Shown: positions 8,010 to 14,774 of the stretch, piece after piece | Layout of the letters: the number at the start of each line of letters is the position of its first letter | How positions within the stretch are numbered: the first letter of the stretch is position 1 | From: Desulfobacterales bacterium | GTDB lineage: Bacteria; Desulfobacterota; Desulfobulbia; Desulfobulbales; BM004 | Assembly: GCA_012974315.1 (NCBI GenBank) | Contig: JAAXQI010000249.1 | Coordinates: forward strand, 1 to 21,554 | Direction: 5' to 3' | Length of the DNA stretch: 21,554 nucleotides | The notes under the pieces: generated by a model | What the model was told of the DNA's origin: nothing | What the model saw: only the letters and a program-made list of their open reading frames with translations | Databases searched by the model: none | Translations under genes and position numbers: made by a program

Positions 8010-8681
8010 TTATTTCACGATCATGGTTCTGAGCATATCCCCGGCGTTTTCAGCCTCGTTTGCAATGGCGCTCAGGGTGAGTATCATCTTCTCATAGAAA
8101 ATTATGGTGATAGGATCCAGTTGTTTTTCAAGGGCATAAACATCTTTGCTCAGACTGCGAGCCATGCGGTCTGCCTTCCATTCCTCCTCATTGAGTCCGT
8201 GGAGAATGTCAAGGACATGCCTGGCCTCAGCACCGCTGAAGGAAACCTCGGCAAGGTTTTTTAGTTCAACCGCTGCCCCAAGGAGTGTGCCGGTTACCTG
8301 GAAGATCTGCTCAATAAAGTCGAAAAACTTATCCATTACAGCAGGATGCAGCTTGGTCTTGCGCAGTGTCAGGATAACTGCAAAGTCTTCAACCTTGTCA
8401 GCTATCTTGTCCTGGCAACTGATAAATCTTTCCAGCTCCACCCTTTCGACCGGCATAAAGTAGCGACGCGGCAGATGCTGACGGACTTCATGCTTGATGT
8501 TGTCCGCTTCATATTCCAGCCTGGAGATCTTATCCTGGATCCTGTGGATCTCTTCATAATCCTCATTAACCAAAGCCTCCATGAGCGGCTTAAGCATTTC
8601 AACGCACTCATGCACCTTTTTTGTGTGCTCCACCAAAGGGCCGAAAGGAGATTTCCCGAATAAATCTTGGATAATATTCAT
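8010..8681 (-). CDS. DUF47 / PhoU-like phosphate transport accessory protein
   Basis: A 223-residue, almost wholly helical cytoplasmic protein of the DUF47 (TIGR00153) family, related to PhoU. Visible features are family-like: an N-terminal SPFGPLVEHTKKVHEC, acidic helices (ALVNEDYEEIHRIQDKISRLEYEAD), the basic LPRRYFMPVERVELERF segment, and a C-terminal helix with ANEAENAGDMLRTMI. Proteins of this family are usually encoded next to PiT transporters and presumed to regulate them. GAGG lies 7 bases upstream of the ATG. A TATAAT (8774-8779, minus strand) sits about 90 bases upstream but lacks a good -35, so it is only a weak promoter candidate for this two-gene unit. Confidence 0.9.
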   Translation of the reverse strand: MNIIQDLFGKSPFGPLVEHTKKVHECVEMLKPLMEALVNEDYEEIHRIQDKISRLEYEADNIKHEVRQHLPRRYFMPVERVELERFISCQDKIADKVEDFAVILTLRKTKLHPAVMDKFFDFIEQIFQVTGTLLGAAVELKNLAEVSFSGAEARHVLDILHGLNEEEWKADRMARSLSKDVYALEKQLDPITIIFYEKMILTLSAIANEAENAGDMLRTMIVK

Positions 8682-8943
8682 ATATTTACCTCACTTGCTT
8701 TTTTAGATATATGACTTTATCAGCCATTCTCATGCTGGCCACTATTAGTTCTTTTTGTTAGGTCTTTATGAGGATTATATAAAAAAATTGTTAGAAGTAC
8801 ATTTTTTTCACTGAATACCATGTTTTCATTAATCCAATTTTCATCTCAACAATAATAATGGCAATGATTTGTCGGACATTAAAATGCATAGTGAAGATAA
8901 TAAAGGGAAACAAACTGTAACAACTTTTGCTCATCAGAAGAAA

Positions 8944-9780
8944 TTAATTCACCTGGCTTCCAGGCAGGTGAATTGAGAAAATAGCGCCCTTTCCCGGTGT
9001 GCTATCAACCGTCACATTGCCTTCATGTACCTGGACAATATGTTTGACAATTGACAATCCGAGGCCTGTGCCCCCAAGTTTCCGACTCCGCGCTTTATCG
9101 CTGCGATAAAAGCGTTCAAAGAGGCGCGGCAAATGCTCTGCAGCAATACCAACACCAAAATCCTTTACAGAAATAACAGTTCCCCCATTCTCAAGGCCTG
9201 CATCCACAAGCACCTTGCTCTCTTCATCACTGTATTTAATGCTGTTCATAACCAGGTTTATAATTGCCTGTTCAAGAAGAGGCCCATTAACATAAACGAA
9301 GAAATCTTTAGGGCACGTTAATTGGACCTCAATATTCTTGTCCTCCGCATCCACAATACATACGTCGATCGCAGACTGTAAAATTTCTTGATCAGAAATA
9401 TCTGCTTTTGAACGTCGCAGAATGGCACGGACTCTTGCAATCAATTCCCTGGGGCTGAAAGGTTTTGTCAGGTAATCATCAGCTCCCAATTCAAGGCCTA
9501 TTACAATATCTGCCTCTTCACTTCTGGCTGTGAGCATAACAATAGGAACAGCTTTTGTTCTGGGGTCGTTTTTCAGTGATTTGCAAACATCAAATCCATC
9601 TACACCGGGAAGCATCAAATCAAGAATAATGAGACTCGGAATTTTCCGTCTTGCTTCCTGCAAAGCTTCTTCGCCAGAAGTAACACCTTTTACCTGATAA
9701 CCTTGCTTTTTAAGGTTGAAGCTTACCAGTTCAAGAATGTCTTCTTCGTCTTCAACAACAAGTATCTGTTTATCCTGCAT
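8944..9780 (-). CDS. Receiver domain fused directly to a PhoR-like HATPase domain (no DHp, no DNA-binding domain)
   Basis: A 278-residue signalling protein of unusual build. Residues 1-125 are a PhoB/OmpR-type receiver: acidic pocket Glu10-Asp11, phospho-acceptor Asp54 (IILDLMLPG), Thr84 (MLTAR) and Lys106 (LTKPF). After a short linker (RRSKADISDQ), residues 131-278 match the part of a PhoR-type histidine kinase that follows the dimerisation domain: N box with Asn179 (INLVMNSIKYS), G1 (DFGVGIA, from 207), F box (LFERFYRSDKA) and G2 (GGTGLGLSIV, 236-245). The winged-helix DNA-binding domain of PhoB, the sensor part of PhoR and the H-box histidine are all absent. This looks like an in-frame join of adjacent phoB and phoR genes, or an assembly error. 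Start: AAAGGA lies 6 bases before the ATG, which is 24 bases downstream of the ArsC-ACR3 stop, so the two are probably co-transcribed. Confidence 0.85.
   Translation of the reverse strand: MQDKQILVVEDEEDILELVSFNLKKQGYQVKGVTSGEEALQEARRKIPSLIILDLMLPGVDGFDVCKSLKNDPRTKAVPIVMLTARSEEADIVIGLELGADDYLTKPFSPRELIARVRAILRRSKADISDQEILQSAIDVCIVDAEDKNIEVQLTCPKDFFVYVNGPLLEQAIINLVMNSIKYSDEESKVLVDAGLENGGTVISVKDFGVGIAAEHLPRLFERFYRSDKARSRKLGGTGLGLSIVKHIVQVHEGNVTVDSTPGKGAIFSIHLPGSQVN
8948..8972 (-). terminator. Weak hairpin at the end of the receiver-HATPase gene
   Basis: TTCACCTG (8948-8955) pairs perfectly with CAGGTGAA (8965-8972) around a 9-base loop. It overlaps the last codons of the gene and is followed on the minus strand by TTAATTTCTTCT. 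Terminator activity is possible but the T-tract is broken. Confidence 0.3.
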
Positions 9781-9804
9781 CTCCTGTCCTTTCAGATATA
9801 TTCT

Positions 9805-11352
9805 TTATTGCTTGCAAGATACATGACAGATCCCTGTCGGTGTTTCCAAGGCATGGGGGAAATACTTCTGTTTCAATTTCAATGCCACAGTTACAAGACT
9901 GATAAGTACCGGCACCTCTACCAGCGGGCCGATTACCGCAGCAAAGGCTTGGCCTGAGTCAATGCCGAAGACGGCAACCGCCACGGCAATTGCCAGTTCG
10001 AAATTATTTGAGGCCGCGGTAAAACTTAATGTTGTTGTCTGCTCATAGGTTGCCCCCGCTTTCAGGGACAGATAAAAGGAGACCATAAACATAACAACAA
10101 AATAGATGACAAGAGGCACAGCGATCCTGATCACATCAAAGGGGAGTTGCACAATAATTTCACCTTTGAGGGAGAACATGACCAGGATGGTAAAGAGAAG
10201 AGCGATCAAGGTCATGGGGCTTATTGCAGGAATAAATGTTTCTTCATACCAGGTCTTGCCCATGGTCTTTATACCGATGAAACGTGAAAACATGCCGGCC
10301 AGAAAAGGAATGCCCAGATAAATAAAAACGGATTTGGCAATTTCACCCATGGTGATGTCAACCACAAACCCTGTCATACCTAGCCAGCCCGGTATAACAG
10401 TGATAAACAGGTAGGCATAAAGCGGGAAGAACAGTACCTGGAAGATTGAATTGAACGCCACCAGTCCGGCGCAGTACTCCGTATCACCCCCGGCAAGATC
10501 ATTCCAGACAATAACCATGGCAATGCAGCGGGCCAGGCCTATGAGAATGAGGCCAACCATATATTCCTGATGGCCGGACAGAAAGGCTATGGCCAGTAAA
10601 AACATGAGTACAGGCCCGATTATCCAGTTCTGAACAAGTGACAGGGCCAGAACCCTGCCGTTCCTGAAAACCTGGTGCAGCTGTTCATACTTCACCTTGG
10701 CAAGCGGTGGATACATCATCAGTATGAGGCCTATGGCAATGGGTATATTGGTGGTACCCACCTGGAAGGAATTGATAACATCCTTTATGCCTGGGAAAAA
10801 ATATCCGGATCCGACCCCGACGAACATGGCCAGAAATATCCAAAGCGTCAGGAACCTGTCCAGAAAAGATAAATTTTTGACCTGCTGTTCAGCCGAATTA
10901 TCTATTGGAGACAATTCCTGCTTAACAAGCTCTTCTGAAAAGAAAATTTCCATGCGGCTGCGAATGGAATCGCGCACATTACGGAACCTCTGCAAATTTT
11001 CCGGGGTTGAATCATTGGTATGGGGAGGATCGGGAAAGCCCATGTGCAGTCGCTGCACCCCGCCGAAGAACACGGGGCAATTTTCATTGGCATCATCGCA
11101 CAGGGTGATGACATAGTCGAAAGTTATATCCTCGTATTTATCCAGATGGTCGGAGGTCTCACCACTTATGTCCACACCGATCTCATCCAGAACCGCGATG
11201 GCGAGGCGGCTGACTCCTTTCGGATTTGTACCGGCTGAATATGTTTCGACCCTGTCGCCAAAGTCTTTTTTCACAATCCCGGCCGCCATCTGGCTGCGGG
11301 CAGCATTGGCCGTACACAGAAACAAGACCTTGATTTTCTCTTTTTCCGACAT
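9805..11352 (-). CDS. Arsenate reductase (ArsC)-arsenite efflux pump (ACR3) fusion
   Basis: One polypeptide of 515 residues appears to reduce arsenate and export the resulting arsenite. Residues 1-135 are a low-molecular-weight-phosphatase type, thioredoxin-coupled ArsC: CX5R loop Cys13-Arg19 (CTANAARSQ) and the redox pair Cys85 and Cys92 (LCDDANENCP), spaced as Cys82/Cys89 of plasmid pI258 ArsC. A linker (about 135-165) leads to an ACR3 permease of about ten membrane segments, including the ACR3-type GLARCIAMVIVWNDLAGGD and AASNNFELAIAVAVAVFG motifs. The tail ends with two close cysteines (CHVSC). Start: the frame could begin at a TTG at 11367, but the ATG at 11352 has GAGG 5 bases upstream and is preferred. 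Separate arsC and acr3 genes are the usual state. No ArsR repressor gene is visible nearby. Confidence 0.93.
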   Translation of the reverse strand: MSEKEKIKVLFLCTANAARSQMAAGIVKKDFGDRVETYSAGTNPKGVSRLAIAVLDEIGVDISGETSDHLDKYEDITFDYVITLCDDANENCPVFFGGVQRLHMGFPDPPHTNDSTPENLQRFRNVRDSIRSRMEIFFSEELVKQELSPIDNSAEQQVKNLSFLDRFLTLWIFLAMFVGVGSGYFFPGIKDVINSFQVGTTNIPIAIGLILMMYPPLAKVKYEQLHQVFRNGRVLALSLVQNWIIGPVLMFLLAIAFLSGHQEYMVGLILIGLARCIAMVIVWNDLAGGDTEYCAGLVAFNSIFQVLFFPLYAYLFITVIPGWLGMTGFVVDITMGEIAKSVFIYLGIPFLAGMFSRFIGIKTMGKTWYEETFIPAISPMTLIALLFTILVMFSLKGEIIVQLPFDVIRIAVPLVIYFVVMFMVSFYLSLKAGATYEQTTTLSFTAASNNFELAIAVAVAVFGIDSGQAFAAVIGPLVEVPVLISLVTVALKLKQKYFPHALETPTGICHVSCKQ

Positions 11353-11382
11353 GGACACCTCAAACAAATTATGGGATAGTAT

Positions 11383-11411
11383 TTTATAAGTTTACAACAG
11401 GATTCTGCCAA
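11383..11411 (-). promoter_or_regulatory. Promoter of the ArsC-ACR3 / receiver-HATPase unit
   Basis: On the minus strand: TTGGCA (11406-11411), 17-base spacer, TATAAA (11383-11388), 31 bases upstream of the ATG. The match to sigma-70 consensus and the position are good. I saw no convincing ArsR-type operator dyad overlapping it. Confidence 0.6.
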
Positions 11412-11463
11412 TGCCAGAAAATTCTCTCCTCTAACAGTTTTTCAACAAAGATAAATAGCGATT

Positions 11464-12771
11464 ATGCATAATGACATTCTAATCATAAACTCCACCATCC
11501 TGCCGCTGTCCCATAACGAACCGGAACTTATTCAAAATGGTTTTATCTCTATCAGAGATGGTGCAATTTCCGGACTGGGGCCCATGGCTGACCTGCCTGA
11601 TTCAAGCCTTGCAGAAAAAATAATCGATGCGAGTGGACACCTGGTCATGCCAGGCCTGGTCAACACCCATACCCATGCGCCCATGACCCTTTTCCGTGGA
11701 ATGGCGGATGATCTTCCCCTCATGACCTGGCTCAACGAGCATATTTTTCCAGCTGAGGCCAAAAACGTCAACCGGGAGATGGTTTACTGGTGCTCAAAGC
11801 TTGCAGCTGCCGAGATGATTCTCGCAGGGACAACAACTGTTGCAGACGGATATTTTCTGGAAGATAGTGTAGCAGAGGCCTTTGCTGACTGCGGATTACG
11901 GTCTGTTGTTGCCCAGGGAGTCATTGATTTTCCAGCTCCCGGCGTTCCAGACCCGGCCCAGAATGTTGCAATGGCCGCACAATTTATTGATCGCTGGCAG
12001 GGCCGGAATAACTTGATTACCCCGGCAATATTCTGCCATTCGCCATATACCTGCTCCCCTGTCACCTTAAAAAGGGCCAAAGAAATGGCAAGGCTGAAAA
12101 ATTGTATGCTTTTTATACATCTGGCGGAAACAAGAACGGAAGCGGAACAGATACAGGAGCATCACAACACTACTCCGGTCCGTTATCTGGACAGCTTAGG
12201 CATATTGGATAAAGATACCATCTGCGTCCACTGTGTGTGGCTGGAGGAAGAAGAAATCGAAATACTGGCCAAAAGCGGGGCAAAAGTTTCAACCTGTCCC
12301 CAGAGCAACATGAAACTTGGCTCCGGCATTGCGCCTCTTAAAAAAATGCTTGCTGCAGGAATATCTGTAGGGCTGGGAACTGATGGTTGTGCCAGTAACA
12401 ATACCCTGGATATATTTTCTGAAATGGATCTTTGCGCCAAAATTCACAAGGTCAAAGACCTTGATCCGACTGCGCTTCCGGCAAAGGCAATTCTGGAAAT
12501 GGCCACAATTGGTGGAGCTTCTGCTCTGGGGTTGGCAGGAGAGATCGGCAGCCTCTCTCCCGGGAAAAAGGCTGATATAATTATGCTGGACCTTATGCAG
12601 CCACACCTGCAGCCCTTTTACCACCCGGATCTGCTGGTATACGCCGCCAGCGGTGCCGATGTCAGCACCGTCATCATTAACGGCAAACTCGTAATGCAGG
12701 ACAGACAAATCCTCACCTTTGATGCTGACCAGGCAATGGCAAAGGTGCGGAAACTGGCTGAGGGTTTATAG
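11464..12771 (+). CDS. mtaD: 5-methylthioadenosine / S-adenosylhomocysteine deaminase
   Basis: A cytoplasmic zinc amidohydrolase that deaminates methylthioadenosine and/or S-adenosylhomocysteine to the inosine forms, part of SAM by-product recycling. At 435 residues it has the usual length. Metal and catalytic residues are in place: His69 and His71 (VNTHTHAPMTLFRGMADD), His219 and Glu222 (FIHLAET), His256 (VHCVWL) and Asp307 (GTDGCASNN). The C-terminal composite domain (SLSPGKKADIIMLDL) completes the fold. Related amidohydrolases such as guanine deaminase share the scaffold, but the LFRGMADDLPLMTWL segment fits the MTA/SAH group well. The ATG has only a weak ribosome-binding site. The gene is divergent from the arsenic unit and followed by repeat DNA. 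Confidence 0.93.
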   Translation: MHNDILIINSTILPLSHNEPELIQNGFISIRDGAISGLGPMADLPDSSLAEKIIDASGHLVMPGLVNTHTHAPMTLFRGMADDLPLMTWLNEHIFPAEAKNVNREMVYWCSKLAAAEMILAGTTTVADGYFLEDSVAEAFADCGLRSVVAQGVIDFPAPGVPDPAQNVAMAAQFIDRWQGRNNLITPAIFCHSPYTCSPVTLKRAKEMARLKNCMLFIHLAETRTEAEQIQEHHNTTPVRYLDSLGILDKDTICVHCVWLEEEEIEILAKSGAKVSTCPQSNMKLGSGIAPLKKMLAAGISVGLGTDGCASNNTLDIFSEMDLCAKIHKVKDLDPTALPAKAILEMATIGGASALGLAGEIGSLSPGKKADIIMLDLMQPHLQPFYHPDLLVYAASGADVSTVIINGKLVMQDRQILTFDADQAMAKVRKLAEGL

Positions 12772-12835
12772 CGGGTTTTTATACTACTCAGGCTAATTAT
12801 GAACTGAGGGGAAATCTTCTTTATATAATTATTAA

Positions 12836-12865
12836 CCGCAGACCCACGCAGACTTACGCAGAAAG
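12836..12865. repeat. Three units of a 10-base tandem repeat
   Basis: Three decamers with the shared core CGCAGA: ACCGCAGACC, CACGCAGACT and TACGCAGAAA. It lies 64 bases past the mtaD stop, ahead of a palindrome copy. The type resembles degenerate CGCAGA tandem repeats found between genes in many bacteria. Confidence 0.6.
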
Positions 12866-12900
12866 TGTTAACTTGCTTTCTGTCTTGTCATCTCGTTCAT

Positions 12901-12929
12901 TTGGGGACAGATATAAAATCTGTCCCCAA
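12901..12929. repeat. 25-base palindrome, copy 2 of 3, with extended arms
   Basis: The core GGGGACAGAT/ATCTGTCCCC spans 12903-12927; flanking TT/AA extends the pairing to 12901-12929, around a central ATAAA. Same family as 3164-3188 and 13183-13207. Together with the tandem repeat before it and the hairpin after it, it fills the mtaD-microprotein gap (12772-13041). Confidence 0.85.
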
Positions 12930-12937
12930 GTAATCTA

Positions 12938-13043
12938 AATCGAGATAAAATTTCTTGTACATTCAAGGAAGAAGCTGATTCGCTGTAGTTTAACTACGCG
13001 AATTAGCTGATGACGCAGAAGATGCAGCAATTTCATCTCGATT
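12938..13043. repeat. 106-base imperfect hairpin element
   Basis: The ends AATCGAGAT (12938-12946) and ATCTCGATT (13035-13043) are perfect inverted repeats. Inside them AGCTGATTCGC (12973-12983) pairs with GCGAATTAGCT (12998-13008) with one mismatch, and the centre GTAGTT-T-AACTAC (12985-12997) is perfect. All arms share one centre of symmetry near 12991, so the element is a single long hairpin, as in MITE-like or REP-type elements. Its right end overlaps the stop codon of the microprotein gene (13042-13044). Confidence 0.75.
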
Positions 13044-13155
13044 ATAAAGCGATAAAATAGAGTACTACCAGGACCAGAATAAAAAAGATGCCAACTTTGA
13101 CGCCTATACTTTCATCTTCAGGTTCATGGCCGTGTTCACTGTCATGGTCTGACAT
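13042..13155 (-). CDS. 37-residue single-span membrane microprotein, His/Asp/Glu-rich N-terminus
   Basis: An open frame of 37 codons, not assignable to a known family by eye. Residues 1-16 (MSDHDSEHGHEPEDES) are strongly acidic and contain three histidines; residues 17-37 (IGVKVGIFFILVLVVLYFIAL) form one hydrophobic membrane span ending at the C-terminus. Support for a real gene: a perfect GGAGG (13163-13167) lies 7 bases before the ATG, and the amphipathic layout is sharply divided. It follows yqaA on the same strand after 93 bases that contain a palindrome copy. It could be a small subunit or regulator of a membrane complex, or bind metal through the His/Asp cluster; both are guesses. Confidence 0.7.
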   Translation of the reverse strand: MSDHDSEHGHEPEDESIGVKVGIFFILVLVVLYFIAL

Positions 13156-13182
13156 AGCTTTTCCTCCAAAACATTTTAATGA

Positions 13183-13207
13183 GGGGACAGATTTCAAATC
13201 TGTCCCC
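13183..13207. repeat. 25-base palindrome, copy 3 of 3
   Basis: GGGGACAGATTT (13183-13194), one central C, AAATCTGTCCCC (13196-13207): perfect 12-base arms. It lies between the yqaA stop and the microprotein ribosome-binding site, so in a joint transcript it would form a hairpin 16 bases upstream of the GGAGG. Confidence 0.9.
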
Positions 13208-13248
13208 ATAATCAATCCGGCGCAATGTAACCGACTTCTTTAGATTTC

Positions 13249-13875
13249 TCATCTCAAAAACAATTTAACGACCAGAAATCCACCAACCAGCAAAATAAAA
13301 AACAAAATGCTCAAAATATTAAAATAGCGCTCGATAAAATGCCGGACCGGAGCGCCGAACTTGTATATAAAGGCTGCAACCAGGAAAAAGCGGGCCGAGC
13401 GGGACAACAGTGACACGAGTACGAAGGTCGCAAAATTTATCTTGAAAGCACCTGCTGTAATGGTAAAAAGCTTATAAGGCAAAGGAGTAAAACCAGCCGC
13501 CGCCAAAGCGAGAGCATCATGCTGCTGGTAGAGGTTCTGCACAACTTCATACTTATCCTGCAGGCCGTACCATGCAATAATATTCACGCCGATGGTATCC
13601 ATAAAACCCATACCAAGTCCATAGCCTATAATGCCCCCAAGAACTGAACCAACAGCACAAATGGCGGCATAGCGAAACGACTTGGGAGGTATCGCGATAC
13701 AGAGGACCATGAGAAAGACGTCTGGTGGTATTGGGAAAAAAGATGACTCAGCCACGGCAATGAGAAACAGGGCCCAAACACCGGAAGGGGTTTGCACCCA
13801 AAGCAGAGACCTGTCATATATCTGCCTGATCCAGCCAATCTTCTGTGTTTCTTTTTCACCTACGTGTTCTGTCAT
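13249..13875 (-). CDS. yqaA: YqaA/DedA-type (VTT/SNARE-associated) membrane protein
   Basis: A 208-residue inner-membrane protein of the DedA/VTT superfamily, YqaA branch. The family is linked to lipid or small-molecule transport and membrane homeostasis, but the exact role here is unknown. Visible marks are the re-entrant segments FLIAVAESSFFPIPPDVFL (about residues 37-55) and FTPLPYKLFTITAGAFKINF followed by LLSRSARFFLVA, plus a C-terminal membrane span. The frame is open 18 codons further upstream to 13929, but that extension reads through a dispersed repeat (13899-13924). The ATG at 13875 has AGGA 9 bases upstream and is the better start. It lies downstream of pcm on the same strand. Confidence 0.9.
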   Translation of the reverse strand: MTEHVGEKETQKIGWIRQIYDRSLLWVQTPSGVWALFLIAVAESSFFPIPPDVFLMVLCIAIPPKSFRYAAICAVGSVLGGIIGYGLGMGFMDTIGVNIIAWYGLQDKYEVVQNLYQQHDALALAAAGFTPLPYKLFTITAGAFKINFATFVLVSLLSRSARFFLVAAFIYKFGAPVRHFIERYFNILSILFFILLVGGFLVVKLFLR

Positions 13876-13898
13876 TGCAATTTCCTGGCGTATTTGGC

Positions 13899-13924
13899 TG
13901 GATCCCCGCCTGCGCGGAGATAAC
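13899..13924. repeat. Intergenic repeat, copy A (inverted partner at 14030-14055)
   Basis: The 26-base sequence beginning TGGATCCCCGCCTGCG matches the reverse complement of 14030-14055 at 22 of 26 positions. It belongs to the GATTCCCGCC/GGCGGGAATC type of repeat seen between genes in many bacteria, and it lies just upstream of the yqaA start. Confidence 0.7.
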
Positions 13925-13958
13925 AACAATTATATGAGATGAAACAATATTACATGCT

Positions 13959-14098
13959 GGGTAATAACCCTGACTGGCAGGTCATTACTGGTTCTTCATT
14001 ACTGAATGATCTGCCTTTAATAATGATTCGTCATTCCCGCGGAGGCGGGAATCCAATCCTTTCAAAATCAAATTTATTGCCTGGCAGAGTTATTATCC
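13959..14098. repeat. Nested inverted-repeat structure between pcm and yqaA
   Basis: Outer arms GGGTAATAACCCTG (13959-13972) and CAGAGTTATTATCC (14085-14098) pair at 12 of 14 positions. Within them is a shorter hairpin, GGCAGGTCATT (13976-13986) and AATGATCTGCC (14005-14015), with one mismatch, and repeat copy B (14030-14055). It looks like a small mobile or REP-type element into which, or beside which, another repeat was placed. No coding frame was recognised. Confidence 0.45.
14030..14055. repeat. Intergenic repeat, copy B
   Basis: Begins GTCATTCCCGCGGAGGCGGG; itself a short hairpin (TTCCCGC/GCGGGAA around GGAG-type loop) and an inverted copy of 13899-13924. This is the widespread GTCATTCCCGC-type intergenic repeat. 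Confidence 0.75.
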
Positions 14099-14114
14099 GT
14101 TAAGCAACCGGCGT

Positions 14115-14774
14115 TCAGTCGTTTTTCCAACCATGGTCACCGATCAGGTTGACAAAGCGAACAAGCTCAATGGTTTTTTCTGTAATTTCCCCATCTTTTT
14201 TTGTAACAAACTGCAAATTCTGCACGCCACGATCTCCAACCGGAATAATCAGGATGCCGGGATCTGCCAGCTGTTCAAGAAGTGGCAGGGGAACCTTTGG
14301 GCCGCCTGCGGTTACAACTATTGCATCGTAGGGCCCATATTCCGGCCAGCCGTTTGTACCATCATCCAACTTGGTAAGGATATTAAGATAATGCAGGGAA
14401 TCAAAAACCTTTCTGGCCTGCACCAGAAGAGTATCAATCCTCTCAACCGTATAGACCTTCTCACAGATCTGTGAGAGAATTGCTGCCTGGTATCCGGAAC
14501 CGGTGCCGATCTCCAGGACGCGTTCATGCCCCTTCAAGCCTAAGGCCTGGGTCATCAGGGCAACTATATAGGGCTGGGAAATGGTCTGCCCCCTGCCAAT
14601 CGGGAGCGGTGAATCGCCATAAGCCTGGTTCTTCATGGCATCTTCAACAAAAAGATGGCGCGGAACCTTTCTCATGGCTTCCAGGGTTTTCTGATCATGG
14701 ATGGATCGGGGCAGCAACTGCTCTTCAACCATCCTGGCCCGGGCTTTTTCAAAGTTGGATGCAAGCATTTTCAC
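14115..14774 (-). CDS. pcm: Protein-L-isoaspartate O-methyltransferase
   Basis: A SAM-dependent cytoplasmic enzyme that methylates isoaspartyl residues in aged proteins to start their repair. The 219-residue protein shows the PCMT signature: QTISQPYIVALMTQAL (63-78), the SAM-binding loop VLEIGTGSGYQAAIL (86-100), TVERIDTLLVQAR, and DAIVVTAGGPKVPLPLLEQL. Two starts are possible: GTG at 14774, whose GTGA overlaps the upstream lipoprotein stop by 4 bases, or ATG at 14768. Either implies translational coupling to the lipoprotein gene. In many bacteria pcm follows surE; here surE is about 11 kb away. Confidence 0.96.
   Translation of the reverse strand: MKMLASNFEKARARMVEEQLLPRSIHDQKTLEAMRKVPRHLFVEDAMKNQAYGDSPLPIGRGQTISQPYIVALMTQALGLKGHERVLEIGTGSGYQAAILSQICEKVYTVERIDTLLVQARKVFDSLHYLNILTKLDDGTNGWPEYGPYDAIVVTAGGPKVPLPLLEQLADPGILIIPVGDRGVQNLQFVTKKDGEITEKTIELVRFVNLIGDHGWKND

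Noticed and set aside
8682..8943. PhoB box upstream of the phosphate-transport genes
   Set aside because: Words such as ACTGTAACAACTT are too far from the 18-base direct-repeat consensus to call.
10697..11116. 139-codon plus-strand frame
   Set aside because: Antisense to the ArsC-ACR3 gene, whose motifs are unambiguous.
9805..11367. Five-residue longer ArsC-ACR3 protein starting at TTG 11367
   Set aside because: The ATG at 11352 has a well-placed GAGG, and the TTG would lie in front of it within the Shine-Dalgarno region.
12836..13207. CRISPR-like array from the closely spaced repeats
   Set aside because: The repeats are of different families, palindromic and unevenly spaced; only two copies of any one repeat occur here and no cas genes are present.
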